A program made the translations under genes and the position numbers. A model generated the notes under the pieces. The model was not told the DNA's origin. It saw only the letters and a list, made by a program, of their open reading frames with translations, and did no database searches. Shown here piece by piece: positions 24,878 to 33,594 of a DNA stretch of 47,725 nt. The stretch comes from Ruminococcaceae bacterium UBA7127. Its GTDB lineage: Bacteria; Bacillota; Clostridia; Oscillospirales; Acutalibacteraceae. The stretch covers positions 1 through 47,725 of the forward strand of contig DKXL01000026.1 of NCBI GenBank assembly GCA_002493005.1, in the 5' to 3' direction. Each line of letters starts with the position of its first letter. Within the stretch, counting starts at the first letter, position 1.

Positions 24878-25470
24878 AAAACGTACGCGAGCAGAAAATG
24901 CAGCTGAGAGCCAAACACAAAAGACTCAGAACTGCGTGTCCGCCCGACGTTAAGTCACAGCTTGATTCAAAACTTGCACAGATGTTTCTTGATACCGAAG
25001 AGTACCGAAAATGCAAGACCTTATTTGCTTTTGTATCATCTCCCATTGAGGTTGATACAAAAGCGATAATTGACAAAGCGCTGTCTGACGGCAAGCGCCT
25101 TGCTCTTCCGAGGTGTAAAAACAGATTCGGCGATATGGATTTTTATTATATTACCTCGTTATCTATGCTTGAGCGGGGATCATTTTCACTGATGGAGCCT
25201 AACCCTGACAAATGCGAAATAGTTACAAATTTATCAGACGGGCTGTGCATTGTTCCCGGACTGTGTTTTGACCTGAGCGGGTACAGGATTGGTTTTGGCA
25301 AGGGCTACTACGACAGGTTTTTGCAGCAGTTCGGCGGAATTACCGCAGGAATATGTTACTCGCGCTGTGTTGAGCATAATTTGCCGATTGGCAGGTTTGA
25401 CAAGCCTGTTGATATATTAATAACCGAAAAATTTATTAACCACACTGACAATGTGTTTGCGGAGGAATGA
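24868..25470 (+). CDS. 5-formyltetrahydrofolate cyclo-ligase
   Basis: ATP-dependent enzyme turning 5-formyl-THF, a side product of serine hydroxymethyltransferase, into methenyl-THF. Family marks are the basic N-terminal helix (REQKMQLRAKHKRLR), FAFVSSPIEVDTKAI, LALPRC and the ATP/substrate loop IGFGKGYYDRFL near residue 145. 200 residues is normal. It fits with glyA and thyX in the window as part of one-carbon metabolism. Confidence 0.94.
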   Translation: MLLKNVREQKMQLRAKHKRLRTACPPDVKSQLDSKLAQMFLDTEEYRKCKTLFAFVSSPIEVDTKAIIDKALSDGKRLALPRCKNRFGDMDFYYITSLSMLERGSFSLMEPNPDKCEIVTNLSDGLCIVPGLCFDLSGYRIGFGKGYYDRFLQQFGGITAGICYSRCVEHNLPIGRFDKPVDILITEKFINHTDNVFAEE

Positions 25471-25474
25471 TTTT

Positions 25475-26824
25475 ATGAACCTCGACAATTATAATGAATT
25501 TGAAACAGATCTTTCTGAACAGCGCCGCCGTAGGGCAGAAGGATTCAGATTGAATATTGAGGAGTCTGATTATGACGATGACGCTTCATATGAGCAGTCA
25601 GAGTCTGCCGAGCTTAATTCTTACAGCGGACAGGACGTTCGTGAGCAAATGGCAAGGGACTCACGCCATGCTCTCAAAAAGAAGAAAAAGGAAGAAAAGC
25701 GGATGCGCAAGTCAAAAAACAAGCGAAACCGCAGAATTTTCAGATGGATTTGGATTGTTTCAGTTTTTATTGTGGGCGCAATGGCGTCGCTGTACATAAT
25801 TACGGGAATGAACGATTTACTTGCCATCAATCGTACTGACTCATCAACTGTCAAGATTGATATTCCCGAAAATCCGAATCTTGACACAGTAACCGATATT
25901 CTTGTTTCAAACAAAATAATCGACGAACCGTCTTACTTTAAGATGTATGCCAATATGACAAAGTCAGGTGATGACTTTACTCAGGGCACGTACGAAATGC
26001 GCAAAAATATGGATTATCAGGCTATAATCAACTATCTTCTCAGCAGCGGCAACAGAACCGATACTGTTTCCGTTACGCTTACCGAGGGCGAGAATGTGAT
26101 TGAAATTGCAAACACACTCAAGAAGAACGGTGCTCTTAATGATGTGGACAAGTTCCTTGAATTGTGCAATTCCGATGACTTTGATTCAGACTTTGACTTT
26201 ATCAAGGCGATAAGCAATAAGGACGTCCGCTACTACAAGCTTGAGGGTTATCTCTATCCCGATACTTATGAGTTCTACAAAAACGAAGAGCCAACGTCCA
26301 TTATATATAAGCTGCTCAATAACTATGAAACCAAGATAAACGAAAAGCAAAAGATTGACGGCTACAGCAAAAAGACTACTATCAAAAAACTTGTTGAGGA
26401 CAGCGAAACTCATTATTCTCTTGATCAGATTATGACCATTGCTTCCATTATTCAGGCTGAAGCGGCAAACACCGAGGATATGTACTACATTTCTTCAATT
26501 TTGCACAATCGTCTTACTGCAAGCTCAGATATGGGTGTGTCAAACCTCGGTCTTGATTCAACCAAGTTCTATCCGTACAGAAGCGCCAAGGATGTTCCAA
26601 AGAGCGAAAAGAACTTCAAGAGCCGTTATGATACCTATGACAAGGTAGGACTTCCGCCGGGACCAATCTGTAATCCCGGTATGGACGCAATAATTGCGGC
26701 ACTTAATCCGTATGACACAAACTACTATTTCTTCTGCCACGACAGTAACGGACAAGCATATTATGCCGAAACGCTGTATGAGCAAAACTATAATTTGGAG
26801 ATTATTGAAAGCTATGATAACTAA
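25475..26824 (+). CDS. mltG: endolytic murein transglycosylase MltG (YceG-like)
   Basis: Membrane-anchored lytic transglycosylase that cuts nascent glycan strands and sets their length. A long charged cytoplasmic N terminus (about 1-88, with KKKKKEEKRMRKSKNKRNRR just before the membrane) precedes one transmembrane helix (about 90-112). A LysM-like segment and the YceG domain follow. Catalytic Glu329 sits in IASIIQAEAANTEDM, and the domain ends with LPPGPICNPGMDAI and YYFFCHDSNGQAYYAETLYEQN. Length 449. ATG 25475 is chosen for GGAGGA ten bases upstream; it follows the cyclo-ligase stop by four bases. Its end overlaps the U32 gene by 11 bases. Confidence 0.94.
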   Translation: MNLDNYNEFETDLSEQRRRRAEGFRLNIEESDYDDDASYEQSESAELNSYSGQDVREQMARDSRHALKKKKKEEKRMRKSKNKRNRRIFRWIWIVSVFIVGAMASLYIITGMNDLLAINRTDSSTVKIDIPENPNLDTVTDILVSNKIIDEPSYFKMYANMTKSGDDFTQGTYEMRKNMDYQAIINYLLSSGNRTDTVSVTLTEGENVIEIANTLKKNGALNDVDKFLELCNSDDFDSDFDFIKAISNKDVRYYKLEGYLYPDTYEFYKNEEPTSIIYKLLNNYETKINEKQKIDGYSKKTTIKKLVEDSETHYSLDQIMTIASIIQAEAANTEDMYYISSILHNRLTASSDMGVSNLGLDSTKFYPYRSAKDVPKSEKNFKSRYDTYDKVGLPPGPICNPGMDAIIAALNPYDTNYYFFCHDSNGQAYYAETLYEQNYNLEIIESYDN

Positions 26825-28034
26825 ACCCGAAATTTTGTCGCCGGCAGGTGATATGGAATGTCTTAACTCGGCTCTTAATTTTGGTGCAGACGCGGTATTT
26901 CTTGCAGGCAAGATGTTCGGAATGCGCTCTGCTCCGCAAAATTTTGACAACGCTCAGCTAAAGCAGGCGTGTGAGCTTGCGCATAAAAAGGGCTCAAAGA
27001 TTTATGTTGCCTGTAACATTTTGCCCCACAACAATGAACTGGAGTATTTGCCCGACTTTTTGTCGTATGCGCAGGAATGCGGTGTTGACGCGCTTATTAT
27101 TGCCGATCTCGGTATTATGGAGGCGGCAAAAAAGTATGCGCCAAAGGTTGATTTGCATATATCAACGCAGGCAGGCGTTACAAACTATGCCACTGCAAAT
27201 GTGCTGTATAATATGGGCGCAAAGCGAGTTGTGCTTGCCCGTGAAATTCCGCTTGATGAGATTGCTCAGATGCGCGCCAAAATTCCAAAGGAGCTTGAGA
27301 TTGAGTGCTTTGTTCACGGTGCAATGTGCGTTTCATTCTCGGGAAGATGTCTTATTTCAAGCTATATGACAGGCAGAGATGCCAATCACGGTGATTGCGC
27401 ACAGCCTTGCCGTTGGAAGTACCACCTTTTTGAAGAAAACCGAGAGGGTCAGTTCTTCCCTGTTGAAGAAACCGGCGACGGCACATATCTTTATAATTCA
27501 CGTGATATGTGTATGATTGAGCATATTCCGGAGCTTGTAAAGGCAGGAGTTTCAAGTTTTAAGATTGAGGGCAGGGCAAAATCAGCATATTATACGGCTG
27601 TTACAACCAACGCATATCGACACGCTCTTGACGATTACATTGCTGAGGGTGACATTTATACCCTAAAACCATGGATTAGAGAAGAACTTGAAAAAATCAG
27701 TCATCGTGAATACAACACAGGTTTTTATTTTAATCATGAGCCGGGTCAGGTGACGGATAACGGCGGATATATCCGAAAATATGATGCTGTTGCAGTGTGT
27801 GAGGAATGCATTGACGACACTACGGCGATTATTTCTCAGCGAAATAAGTTTTTGGTAGGGGATACGCTTGACGTGTTGCCGCCAAGCGGAATACCGTTTA
27901 ATATAAAATGCATATCTCTGCAAAATGAGATGGGCGAATATGTGCAGAGTGCACCTCACCCCACTCAAAGACTTACAATGAAGTGCGATGCAACTGTGCC
28001 GCAAGGTTCTGTAATCAGAAAAAAGCGTATTTAA
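26814..28034 (+). CDS. U32-family protein (TrhP/RlhA-like, tRNA or rRNA hydroxylation type)
   Basis: Annotated as peptidase U32 in databases, but characterised relatives (TrhP, RlhA) hydroxylate RNA using an iron-sulfur site. N-terminal KPEILSPAGDMECLNSAL, FGADAVFLAG, HISTQAGVTNYATANV, VLAREIPLDEIA and the signature FVHGAMCVSFSGRCLIS are present. Cys-containing CAQPCRWKY follows near residue 195. The C-terminal beta-domain ends the 406-residue protein. The start is ATG 26814, overlapping mltG; the upstream open frame is antisense-like noise in mltG. It is the last gene of the run begun by thyX. Confidence 0.9.
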   Translation: MITKPEILSPAGDMECLNSALNFGADAVFLAGKMFGMRSAPQNFDNAQLKQACELAHKKGSKIYVACNILPHNNELEYLPDFLSYAQECGVDALIIADLGIMEAAKKYAPKVDLHISTQAGVTNYATANVLYNMGAKRVVLAREIPLDEIAQMRAKIPKELEIECFVHGAMCVSFSGRCLISSYMTGRDANHGDCAQPCRWKYHLFEENREGQFFPVEETGDGTYLYNSRDMCMIEHIPELVKAGVSSFKIEGRAKSAYYTAVTTNAYRHALDDYIAEGDIYTLKPWIREELEKISHREYNTGFYFNHEPGQVTDNGGYIRKYDAVAVCEECIDDTTAIISQRNKFLVGDTLDVLPPSGIPFNIKCISLQNEMGEYVQSAPHPTQRLTMKCDATVPQGSVIRKKRI

Positions 28035-28048
28035 TTGGATTCTTGCTA

Positions 28049-28077
28049 TTGACAAGGCGACAAAACCGTCTTATAAT
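28049..28077 (+). promoter_or_regulatory. consensus sigma-A promoter of alaS
   Basis: TTGACA 28049-28054 and TATAAT 28072-28077, both exact, with 17-base spacing. Transcription should begin near 28084 and run into the T-box leader. Confidence 0.9.
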
Positions 28078-28083
28078 GTTTTT

Positions 28084-28365
28084 GAATTAAATATTCTATT
28101 TGGCTGTGATGGGATTAGCCGTCTTGGAGCTTTTCAGAGAGAAAGCCGTTTGGTGCGAGGCTTTTAGGTGAAATTTCGGTATGCTGCCCCTGAGCTCTGC
28201 GTGATTAAGCGCAGCGTATGCCTGCGTTAAAGGTACGTAATCTGACGATTACCCATACTGATTTATCATTAACAATCAGTAACAAAGAGGGCTTTATGCC
28301 AATTTGGGTGGTACCGCAGGAACTTATCCTGTCCCATTGTTTTAATACAATGGGACTTTTTTAAT
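28084..28365 (+). ncRNA. T-box leader (alanine) controlling alaS
   Basis: The leader senses uncharged tRNA-Ala and lets transcription pass into alaS. The conserved T-box sequence is TTGGGTGGTACCGCAGG at 28304-28320, whose bulge pairs with the free tRNA acceptor end. It is followed by a perfect ten-base terminator stem (28331-28340 with 28347-28356) and TTTTTT. Stem I lies in about 28100-28260 and has an AGAGAGA kink-turn-like element at 28136-28142. A plausible alanine specifier codon is GCT at 28194-28196 in the sequence tgagctctg; the exact specifier is an inference. Position directly upstream of alaS supports the alanine assignment. Confidence 0.93.
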
Positions 28366-28450
28366 TTCGGGTAGAAAGGTTGTACCACCGCTTAGCATCG
28401 GTAGCCCGACCAAAATTGTTAATTATTAATTGTAAATTGTGATTTGTAAT
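28366..28450. repeat. dispersed repeat, copy 3, between T-box terminator and alaS
   Basis: cgggtag...ggtagcccg forms an imperfect inverted pair at 28368-28408. It is followed by gaccaaaattgttaattatt, also seen near 39.70 kb and in reverse orientation near 12.15 and 13.56 kb. It lies in the alaS 5' leader after the terminator. Confidence 0.5.
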
Positions 28451-28467
28451 AAAAAGGAGAGATATAT

Positions 28468-31098
28468 ATGAAGTGGACAGGACTTAATGAACTGAGAGAA
28501 AAGTTCCTTACATTTTTTGAATCAAAGGGTTGCCTGAGATTACCGAGTTTTTCGCTTGTTCCGAAGGACGACAACAGCCTGCTGCTTATCAACAGCGGTA
28601 TGGCGCCTATGAAAAAGTATTTTACAGGTGAGATTACACCTCCGCGCAAGCGTGTTACAACATGCCAAAAGTGTATCCGAACACCTGATATAGAGCGTGT
28701 CGGCATAACTGCCCGTCATGGCACATTCTTTGAAATGCTCGGCAACTTCTCATTTGGCGATTATTTTAAGCACGAGGCTACAGCGTGGGCTTGGGAGTTC
28801 TTTACACAGGTTCTTGAGATGCCTGCCGAAAAGCTCTATGTATCAATATATGAGGATGACGACGAGGCATTCAAGATTTGGACAGAAGAAGTCGGCGTTG
28901 ACCCGTCGCATATGGTCAGACTCGGCAAGGAAGACAACTTCTGGGAGCATGGTTCAGGTCCGTGCGGTCCTTGCTCAGAGATTTATTTTGACAGAGGTGA
29001 CGAAAAGGGTTGCGGAAAGCCTGACTGTCATGTTGGTTGCGAGTGCGACCGATTTGTTGAGGTGTGGAACCTTGTATTTACTCAGTTTGAGAGCGACGGC
29101 AAGGGCAATTACACTCCTCTCGACCATCCTAACATTGATACAGGAATGGGTCTTGAGCGACTTGCCTGTGTGATGCAGGGCGTTGACAACCTGTTTTTGG
29201 TTGATACAATTCAAAACATTATGAAGCATATCTCAAGCATCACCGGTGTTAAGTACGGCACTGACGACAAGAGCGATATTTCACTCAGAGTTATTACAGA
29301 TCACATCCGCAGTACCACATTTATGATTGGCGACGGCGTAATGCCGTCAAATGAGGGCAAGGGTTATGTGCTCCGCAGACTTTTAAGACGCGCTGCTCGT
29401 CACGGAAGATTGCTGGGCTACAAAGAGCCGTTCCTCTACAAGGTTTGCGACACTGTAATTAAGGAAAACCTTACTGCTTACCCTGAACTCAAGGAAAAGC
29501 AGGAGTTTATAACAAAGGTTATCAGGGTTGAAGAAGAAAGCTTTGCAAAAACTATTGACCAGGGCTTTAGAATGCTTCAAAATATTATTGAAGATGATGA
29601 AATCAAGACCCTCAGCGGTGAGGATGCATTTAAGCTGAACGACACCTACGGATTCCCGATAGACCTTACTAGAGAGATTTTGTCTGAGCAGGGTATAAAG
29701 GTTGACGTTGACCGCTTCCATGAGTTGCTCAAGGAACAGAAAAAACGTTCAAGAGATGCACGCAAAAACGCAGGTGCAGACGCTTGGATTTCAGATGCTA
29801 CGGATCTTTCAGATATTACCAATACCGAATTTGTCGGTTATACAGACCTTGAATGCACAGGCAAGGTGCTTGCTATAGTCAAGGACGGCGAACGCATCAC
29901 AGGCGTAGGCGAAGGTGAAAGTGCAATTATTGTGCTTGACAAATCACCATTTTATGCTGAAAGCGGCGGACAGGTAGGCGATACAGGTACCATAACCTGT
30001 CAAGGCTTTACAGCTGACGTTGACAACACTACCAAGGATCCTACAGGAGTATATCTTCATGCCTGCACTGTTAAGAGCGGCTTTGCAGGTATCGGCGACG
30101 AGGTAACCTCCAAGGTTGACAAGAACCGCCGTGATGACATCACGCGTAATCATACTGCGGCTCATCTTTTGCAGGCTGCACTCAGAGAGGTGCTCGGAAA
30201 CCACGTTCAGCAGGCAGGTCAGCTTGTTACAGACAATTATTTTCGTTTTGACTTTACTCACTTTGAGGCTCTTACTGCACAGGAGCTTATCGAGGTTGAA
30301 AACCTTGTAAACAAAAAAATCCTTGAAGCAATTCCTGTTCAAACTCGTGAAATGCCTATTGAGGAGGCTAAAAAGCTCGGCGCAATGGCTCTGTTCGGTG
30401 AAAAGTACGGCGATGTTGTTCGTGTTGTCAGTGCGGGCGATTTTTCAATCGAATTCTGCGGTGGCACTCATGCAACAAATACGGCAAACCTCGGCTTGTT
30501 TAAAATCCGTCAGGAGGGTTCTGTTGCTGCCGGTGTAAGAAGAATAGAGGCGCTTTCAGGCTTTGGCGTACTCAATTATATTAATAATGTAAACGCTGCG
30601 CTGATGGGAGTTTGCGAAGCCCTGAAAATTTCTAATCCAAAGGCAGTGGTTGAGGGCGCAAAAAAGGCTGAAACAATAATACGTGCACAGCAAAAAGAGA
30701 TAAACGACCTCAACACAAAACTTGCAACTGCACAGCTTGTAGACTTATTTAGCGGTACAACAGAGGAAAATGGTGTTAGAATAGCGACAGGTGTTGTTGA
30801 AAATGCAACTCCGGACGCTCTCCGTCTTATGTGTGAAAAGGCAAGAGAAAAAGCACCAAAGAGCGTATGTGTATTTGCAGCGGTCAACGGCGACAAGGTA
30901 ACATTTGCGGCAACCTGCGGCAAGGAAGCTCTTGCTCTGGGTGCTAATGCAGGTAAGATTGTTAAGGCTGTGGCTCAGGCGGCAGGCGGCAACGGAGGCG
31001 GCAAGCTGGATATGGCAATGGCAGGCGCCAAGGATGCAGACAAGGTTGAGCAGGCTCTCGGCATAGTTAAGGATACTGTATTTGCAATGCTGAAATAA
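28468..31098 (+). CDS. alaS: alanyl-tRNA synthetase
   Basis: Charges tRNA-Ala. 876 residues, the usual full length. Class II aminoacylation domain: MKWTGLNELREKFLTFFESKG, SFSLVPKDDNSLLLINSGMAPM, RVTTCQKCIRTPDIE and NIDTGMGLERLACV. The editing domain has the zinc-type HTAAHLLQAAL and CGGTHATNTANLG motifs. The C-terminal C-Ala domain has a Gly-rich segment (AAGGNGGGKLDMAMAGA). The start is ATG 28468 after AAAAGGAGA. It is regulated by the upstream T-box. Confidence 0.98.
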   Translation: MKWTGLNELREKFLTFFESKGCLRLPSFSLVPKDDNSLLLINSGMAPMKKYFTGEITPPRKRVTTCQKCIRTPDIERVGITARHGTFFEMLGNFSFGDYFKHEATAWAWEFFTQVLEMPAEKLYVSIYEDDDEAFKIWTEEVGVDPSHMVRLGKEDNFWEHGSGPCGPCSEIYFDRGDEKGCGKPDCHVGCECDRFVEVWNLVFTQFESDGKGNYTPLDHPNIDTGMGLERLACVMQGVDNLFLVDTIQNIMKHISSITGVKYGTDDKSDISLRVITDHIRSTTFMIGDGVMPSNEGKGYVLRRLLRRAARHGRLLGYKEPFLYKVCDTVIKENLTAYPELKEKQEFITKVIRVEEESFAKTIDQGFRMLQNIIEDDEIKTLSGEDAFKLNDTYGFPIDLTREILSEQGIKVDVDRFHELLKEQKKRSRDARKNAGADAWISDATDLSDITNTEFVGYTDLECTGKVLAIVKDGERITGVGEGESAIIVLDKSPFYAESGGQVGDTGTITCQGFTADVDNTTKDPTGVYLHACTVKSGFAGIGDEVTSKVDKNRRDDITRNHTAAHLLQAALREVLGNHVQQAGQLVTDNYFRFDFTHFEALTAQELIEVENLVNKKILEAIPVQTREMPIEEAKKLGAMALFGEKYGDVVRVVSAGDFSIEFCGGTHATNTANLGLFKIRQEGSVAAGVRRIEALSGFGVLNYINNVNAALMGVCEALKISNPKAVVEGAKKAETIIRAQQKEINDLNTKLATAQLVDLFSGTTEENGVRIATGVVENATPDALRLMCEKAREKAPKSVCVFAAVNGDKVTFAATCGKEALALGANAGKIVKAVAQAAGGNGGGKLDMAMAGAKDADKVEQALGIVKDTVFAMLK

Positions 31099-31208
31099 AA
31101 TCAAAGATTATGCATATATTGCTTTGCATGAGCTCTAATTGTTGATAATAGCTAAATAAGCATTTGTAAATTTGTGCAAAAGAGCAAGTTACAAATATTT
31201 TAAAACTA

Positions 31209-31237
31209 TTGAAGTTTTGTTATAATTATTGTATAAT
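31209..31237 (+). promoter_or_regulatory. promoter of repeat-bearing surface protein gene
   Basis: TTGAAG 31209-31214 and TATAAT 31232-31237 with 17-base spacing; a second TATAAT at 31221-31226. The leader is about 55 bases long and ends in AGGAGG. Confidence 0.65.
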
Positions 31238-31298
31238 AGTCATACTAAGATAGAACATATCTTGGATTAGTACGAACAATTTTAGGAGGAGATTTAAA

Positions 31299-32360
31299 AT
31301 GTTCAAGAAAATAGCAGGTCTTTTTCTTGCAGCTACTTTGATGATTAGCTCAGCAGCTATCTCAGTTAGCGCAGCAGAAGTAGACACAGATTCAGCAGTT
31401 GCTGCTGAGGGCTCATCAGAGGTTGGTGCTGAAGGTTCTTCAGAAGTTGGCGCTGAAGGTTCATCAGAGGTTGGCGCTGAAGGTTCTTCAGAAGTTGGCG
31501 CTGAAGGTTCATCAGAGGTTGGCGCAGGCAACGAAATCTATTTTGACGTTAAGAGCTCCGGTTGGGGCAACATTAAGACAATTTACTGCCACATTTGGAA
31601 GGCTGACGGTACAGGTACTTCCGAAGGCAAAGATTGGCCTGCATGGCAGGGCAAGGCTGAAAAATGTAAGTATGATGCTTCAAAGGGTATCGCTACTTAT
31701 GACCTTTCACAGACAGGTCACAAATTCAGCAAGTCAGACGGTAAAATCTACTGCGTAATCTTTAGTGCAAACACAGGTATGCAGACATACAACGCTATTA
31801 TGAGCGGTAACTGCATAGGCGACACACTCTATTGCACAGGTAACAAGCTCGAAAACCCTGAGGATTCAGCAAAGACAGCTATCGAGGCTTCTTGGAGAAA
31901 CAACTCTGACTGTGGTGCAGAAAGAAAAATCACTTCAACAGGTAAGGTTATTGGTAACGCTTTTCCTGAGGGTCAGACAGATGTTACAATGATGGCAACA
32001 TATCTTATTCAGTATTATGAGGATCCTGCAAAGACAGATCTTACAGCTGACCTTATGAAGGAACTCAACCTTACAGCTGAAGAAGTTATGGGTGCAGTTA
32101 ATGATAAGCTTGCTGCTACAGCCAACAAGGATGCTGACAAGATTTCTAAGGCTGTTGCTGATATTCTTGCAAAGGCAACAGGCGGAAATGCTGAAGATAT
32201 CAAGAAGAATGCTAAGACACCTTCACAAGGCGGCACAACAAATAACACGACCAGCACAGTTAAGTCCGGTCAGGAGACAACAATCTTTATCGTATTTGGT
32301 AGCCTTATGCTCGCAGCTGCAGGTGTAATGTTCCTCACAAGAAAGAAGAGAGAAGAATAA
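31299..32360 (+). CDS. secreted, C-terminally membrane-anchored protein with octapeptide repeats and CBM-like domain
   Basis: I do not recognise a named family. The 353-residue product has a signal peptide (about 1-26), then five tandem EGSSEVGA octapeptides (37-76). A beta-rich domain at about 78-185 follows (IYFDVKSSGWGNIKTIYCHIWKADG...PAWQGKAEK). Its YCHIW and WPAW features recall CBM26-like starch-binding modules, with paired cysteines at 97, 123, 152, 172, 179 and 205. Next comes an alpha-helical region (about 226-300, ATYLIQYYEDP onward) and a Thr/Asn/Gly linker. The protein ends in one transmembrane helix (327-346) and a RKKREE tail, the shape of a sortase substrate but without a canonical LPxTG (the preceding text is STVKSGQETT). 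Perfect AGGAGG upstream and a strong promoter predict high expression. A role as a surface starch-binding or adhesin protein is inferred. Confidence 0.8.
   Translation: MFKKIAGLFLAATLMISSAAISVSAAEVDTDSAVAAEGSSEVGAEGSSEVGAEGSSEVGAEGSSEVGAEGSSEVGAGNEIYFDVKSSGWGNIKTIYCHIWKADGTGTSEGKDWPAWQGKAEKCKYDASKGIATYDLSQTGHKFSKSDGKIYCVIFSANTGMQTYNAIMSGNCIGDTLYCTGNKLENPEDSAKTAIEASWRNNSDCGAERKITSTGKVIGNAFPEGQTDVTMMATYLIQYYEDPAKTDLTADLMKELNLTAEEVMGAVNDKLAATANKDADKISKAVADILAKATGGNAEDIKKNAKTPSQGGTTNNTTSTVKSGQETTIFIVFGSLMLAAAGVMFLTRKKREE
31404..31523 (+). repeat. five 24-bp tandem repeats (48-bp higher-order unit)
   Basis: Units at 31404, 31428, 31452, 31476 and 31500 encode the octapeptide AEGSSEVG. Units 2 and 4 are identical and units 3 and 5 are identical, differing from each other only at third positions, so the recently amplified unit is 48 bp. 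Confidence 0.95.
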
Positions 32361-32396
32361 TTCGCAGTAATACGAATTAGAACATCTTTGATAATT

Positions 32397-32424
32397 AAGG
32401 CGTTGCCGTTTGGCAGCGCCTTTT
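32397..32424 (+). terminator. terminator after surface protein gene
   Basis: Eleven-base stem AAGGCGTTGCC/GGCAGCGCCTT (one G-T pair) with GTTT loop and short T run. Confidence 0.8.
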
Positions 32425-32426
32425 CG

Positions 32427-32525
32427 CTTTATAGGAAATTGCTCGAAAACGGTCGGGCAGAGAAGTGTTGATAATTTTAAGCTGTCTGCTCGAATTGTGA
32501 GCGGAATCACACCATAAGGAAATAT
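32427..32525. repeat. dispersed intergenic repeat, copy 4
   Basis: tttataggaaattgctcgaaa...gagaagtgttgata...ttaagctgtctgctcgaattg matches 39.63-39.75 kb with scattered substitutions. The last part matches 111-135. Confidence 0.6.
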
Positions 32526-32541
32526 CTGATTAAATTCTTCT

Positions 32542-32570
32542 TGACAATCAAATCACTTTTTGATAAAATA
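32542..32570 (+). promoter_or_regulatory. promoter of tRNA-Pro
   Basis: TTGACA 32542-32547 and TAAAAT 32565-32570, 17-base spacing, just upstream of the tRNA. Confidence 0.8.
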
Positions 32571-32582
32571 ATAACGTTGCAA

Positions 32583-32659
32583 CGGGATGTAGCGCAGTTT
32601 GGTAGCGCACACGTCTGGGGGGCGTGGAGTCGCAAGTTCAAGTCTTGTCATCCCGACCA
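32583..32659 (+). tRNA. tRNA-Pro (anticodon GGG)
   Basis: Complete cloverleaf. Acceptor stem CGGGATG/CATCCCG, D-arm GCGC...GCGC, anticodon stem CACGT/GCGTG with loop CTGGGGG (anticodon GGG, read as proline CCC/CCU), T-arm GCAAG-TTCAAGT-CTTGT, discriminator A and encoded CCA at 32657-32659. Confidence 0.95.
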
Positions 32660-32664
32660 GCGTG

Positions 32665-32704
32665 ACGCTGAATCCAATTTGTTTTTGGGTTCAGCGTTGT
32701 TTTA
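32665..32704 (+). terminator. terminator after tRNA-Pro
   Basis: Eleven-base stem ACGCTGAATCC/GGGTTCAGCGT (32665-32675 with 32687-32697), then TGTTTTAT. Confidence 0.85.
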
Positions 32705-32757
32705 TATTCGTGACTCGACCGCAGTCGAAACATCATCATAACTTGGGCGGTAATAAT

Positions 32758-33594
32758 ATGCTTAACATTGGTTCACATCTATCGATTTCCAACGGATTTA
32801 AGGCTATTGGAGAGCAGGCGCTCTCAATCGGCGCAAATACTTTTCAATTCTTCACTCGCAATCCGCGCGGAGGTGCGGCGCGCAAAATTGAACAGTCAGA
32901 CGTAGACGGCCTTATCTCAATTATGCAAGAAAACAACTTTGCGCCGATTCTTGCTCATGCGCCGTACACTATGAACCTGTGCTCGGCTAAGGCTGAAACC
33001 CGTGAGTTTGCTCTGAACACTCTGACTGATGATTTGCACCGTATGGAATATCTGCCGGGAAATCTCTACAACTTTCACCCGGGCAGTCACACGGGGCAGG
33101 GAGTGGAAAAGGGTATTGAACAAATAATTGACGCACTAAACACTGCAATGTTTAAGGAAATGAGCACCACTGTTTTGCTTGAAACTATGGCAGGCAAGGG
33201 TAGTGAAATCGGCAGTCGGTTTGAAGAACTCAGAGCGATAATTGACGGTGCGAAGTTCAGCGACAAAATCGGCGTTTGTCTTGATACCTGCCATGTTTTT
33301 GATGCAGGCTATGATATTGTTACAGACCTTGACGGTGTGCTTGAAGAGTTTGATAAAATTATCGGTATTGAAAGGCTATGTGCAGTTCACCTTAATGACA
33401 GTATGAATTATCTTGGCTGTCACAAAGACAGACACCAAAAGATTGGACAAGGTGCCATAGGGCTTGAGGCATTTAAAAATATAATTAACAATAAATATCT
33501 TAGTAATTTGCCCTTTTTTCTTGAAACACCCAATGAAATTGACGGTTATGCACAAGAAATTGCTCTTCTTAAGAGTATGTTTGGTAATGTCTAA
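32758..33594 (+). CDS. nfo: endonuclease IV (AP endonuclease)
   Basis: Zinc-dependent apurinic/apyrimidinic endonuclease of base-excision repair. It begins MLNIGSHLSISNGFKAIGEQAL. Metal-ligand motifs are visible: HAPYTMNL, NFHPGSHTGQG, LLETMAGKG, CLDTCHVFDAGYD and HLNDSMNYLGCHKDRHQKIGQG. 278 residues is standard. ATG 32758 is chosen because the family N terminus begins there; upstream codons in the same frame run through the tRNA gene and are not protein-like. Confidence 0.97.
   Translation: MLNIGSHLSISNGFKAIGEQALSIGANTFQFFTRNPRGGAARKIEQSDVDGLISIMQENNFAPILAHAPYTMNLCSAKAETREFALNTLTDDLHRMEYLPGNLYNFHPGSHTGQGVEKGIEQIIDALNTAMFKEMSTTVLLETMAGKGSEIGSRFEELRAIIDGAKFSDKIGVCLDTCHVFDAGYDIVTDLDGVLEEFDKIIGIERLCAVHLNDSMNYLGCHKDRHQKIGQGAIGLEAFKNIINNKYLSNLPFFLETPNEIDGYAQEIALLKSMFGNV

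Noticed and set aside
31226..31531. Minus-strand frame with APTSDEPS repeats
   Set aside because: Antisense image of the octapeptide repeat; no ribosome site, and it extends across the promoter of the real gene.
32541..32741. Short plus-strand frame across the tRNA region
   Set aside because: It runs through tRNA-Pro and its terminator.
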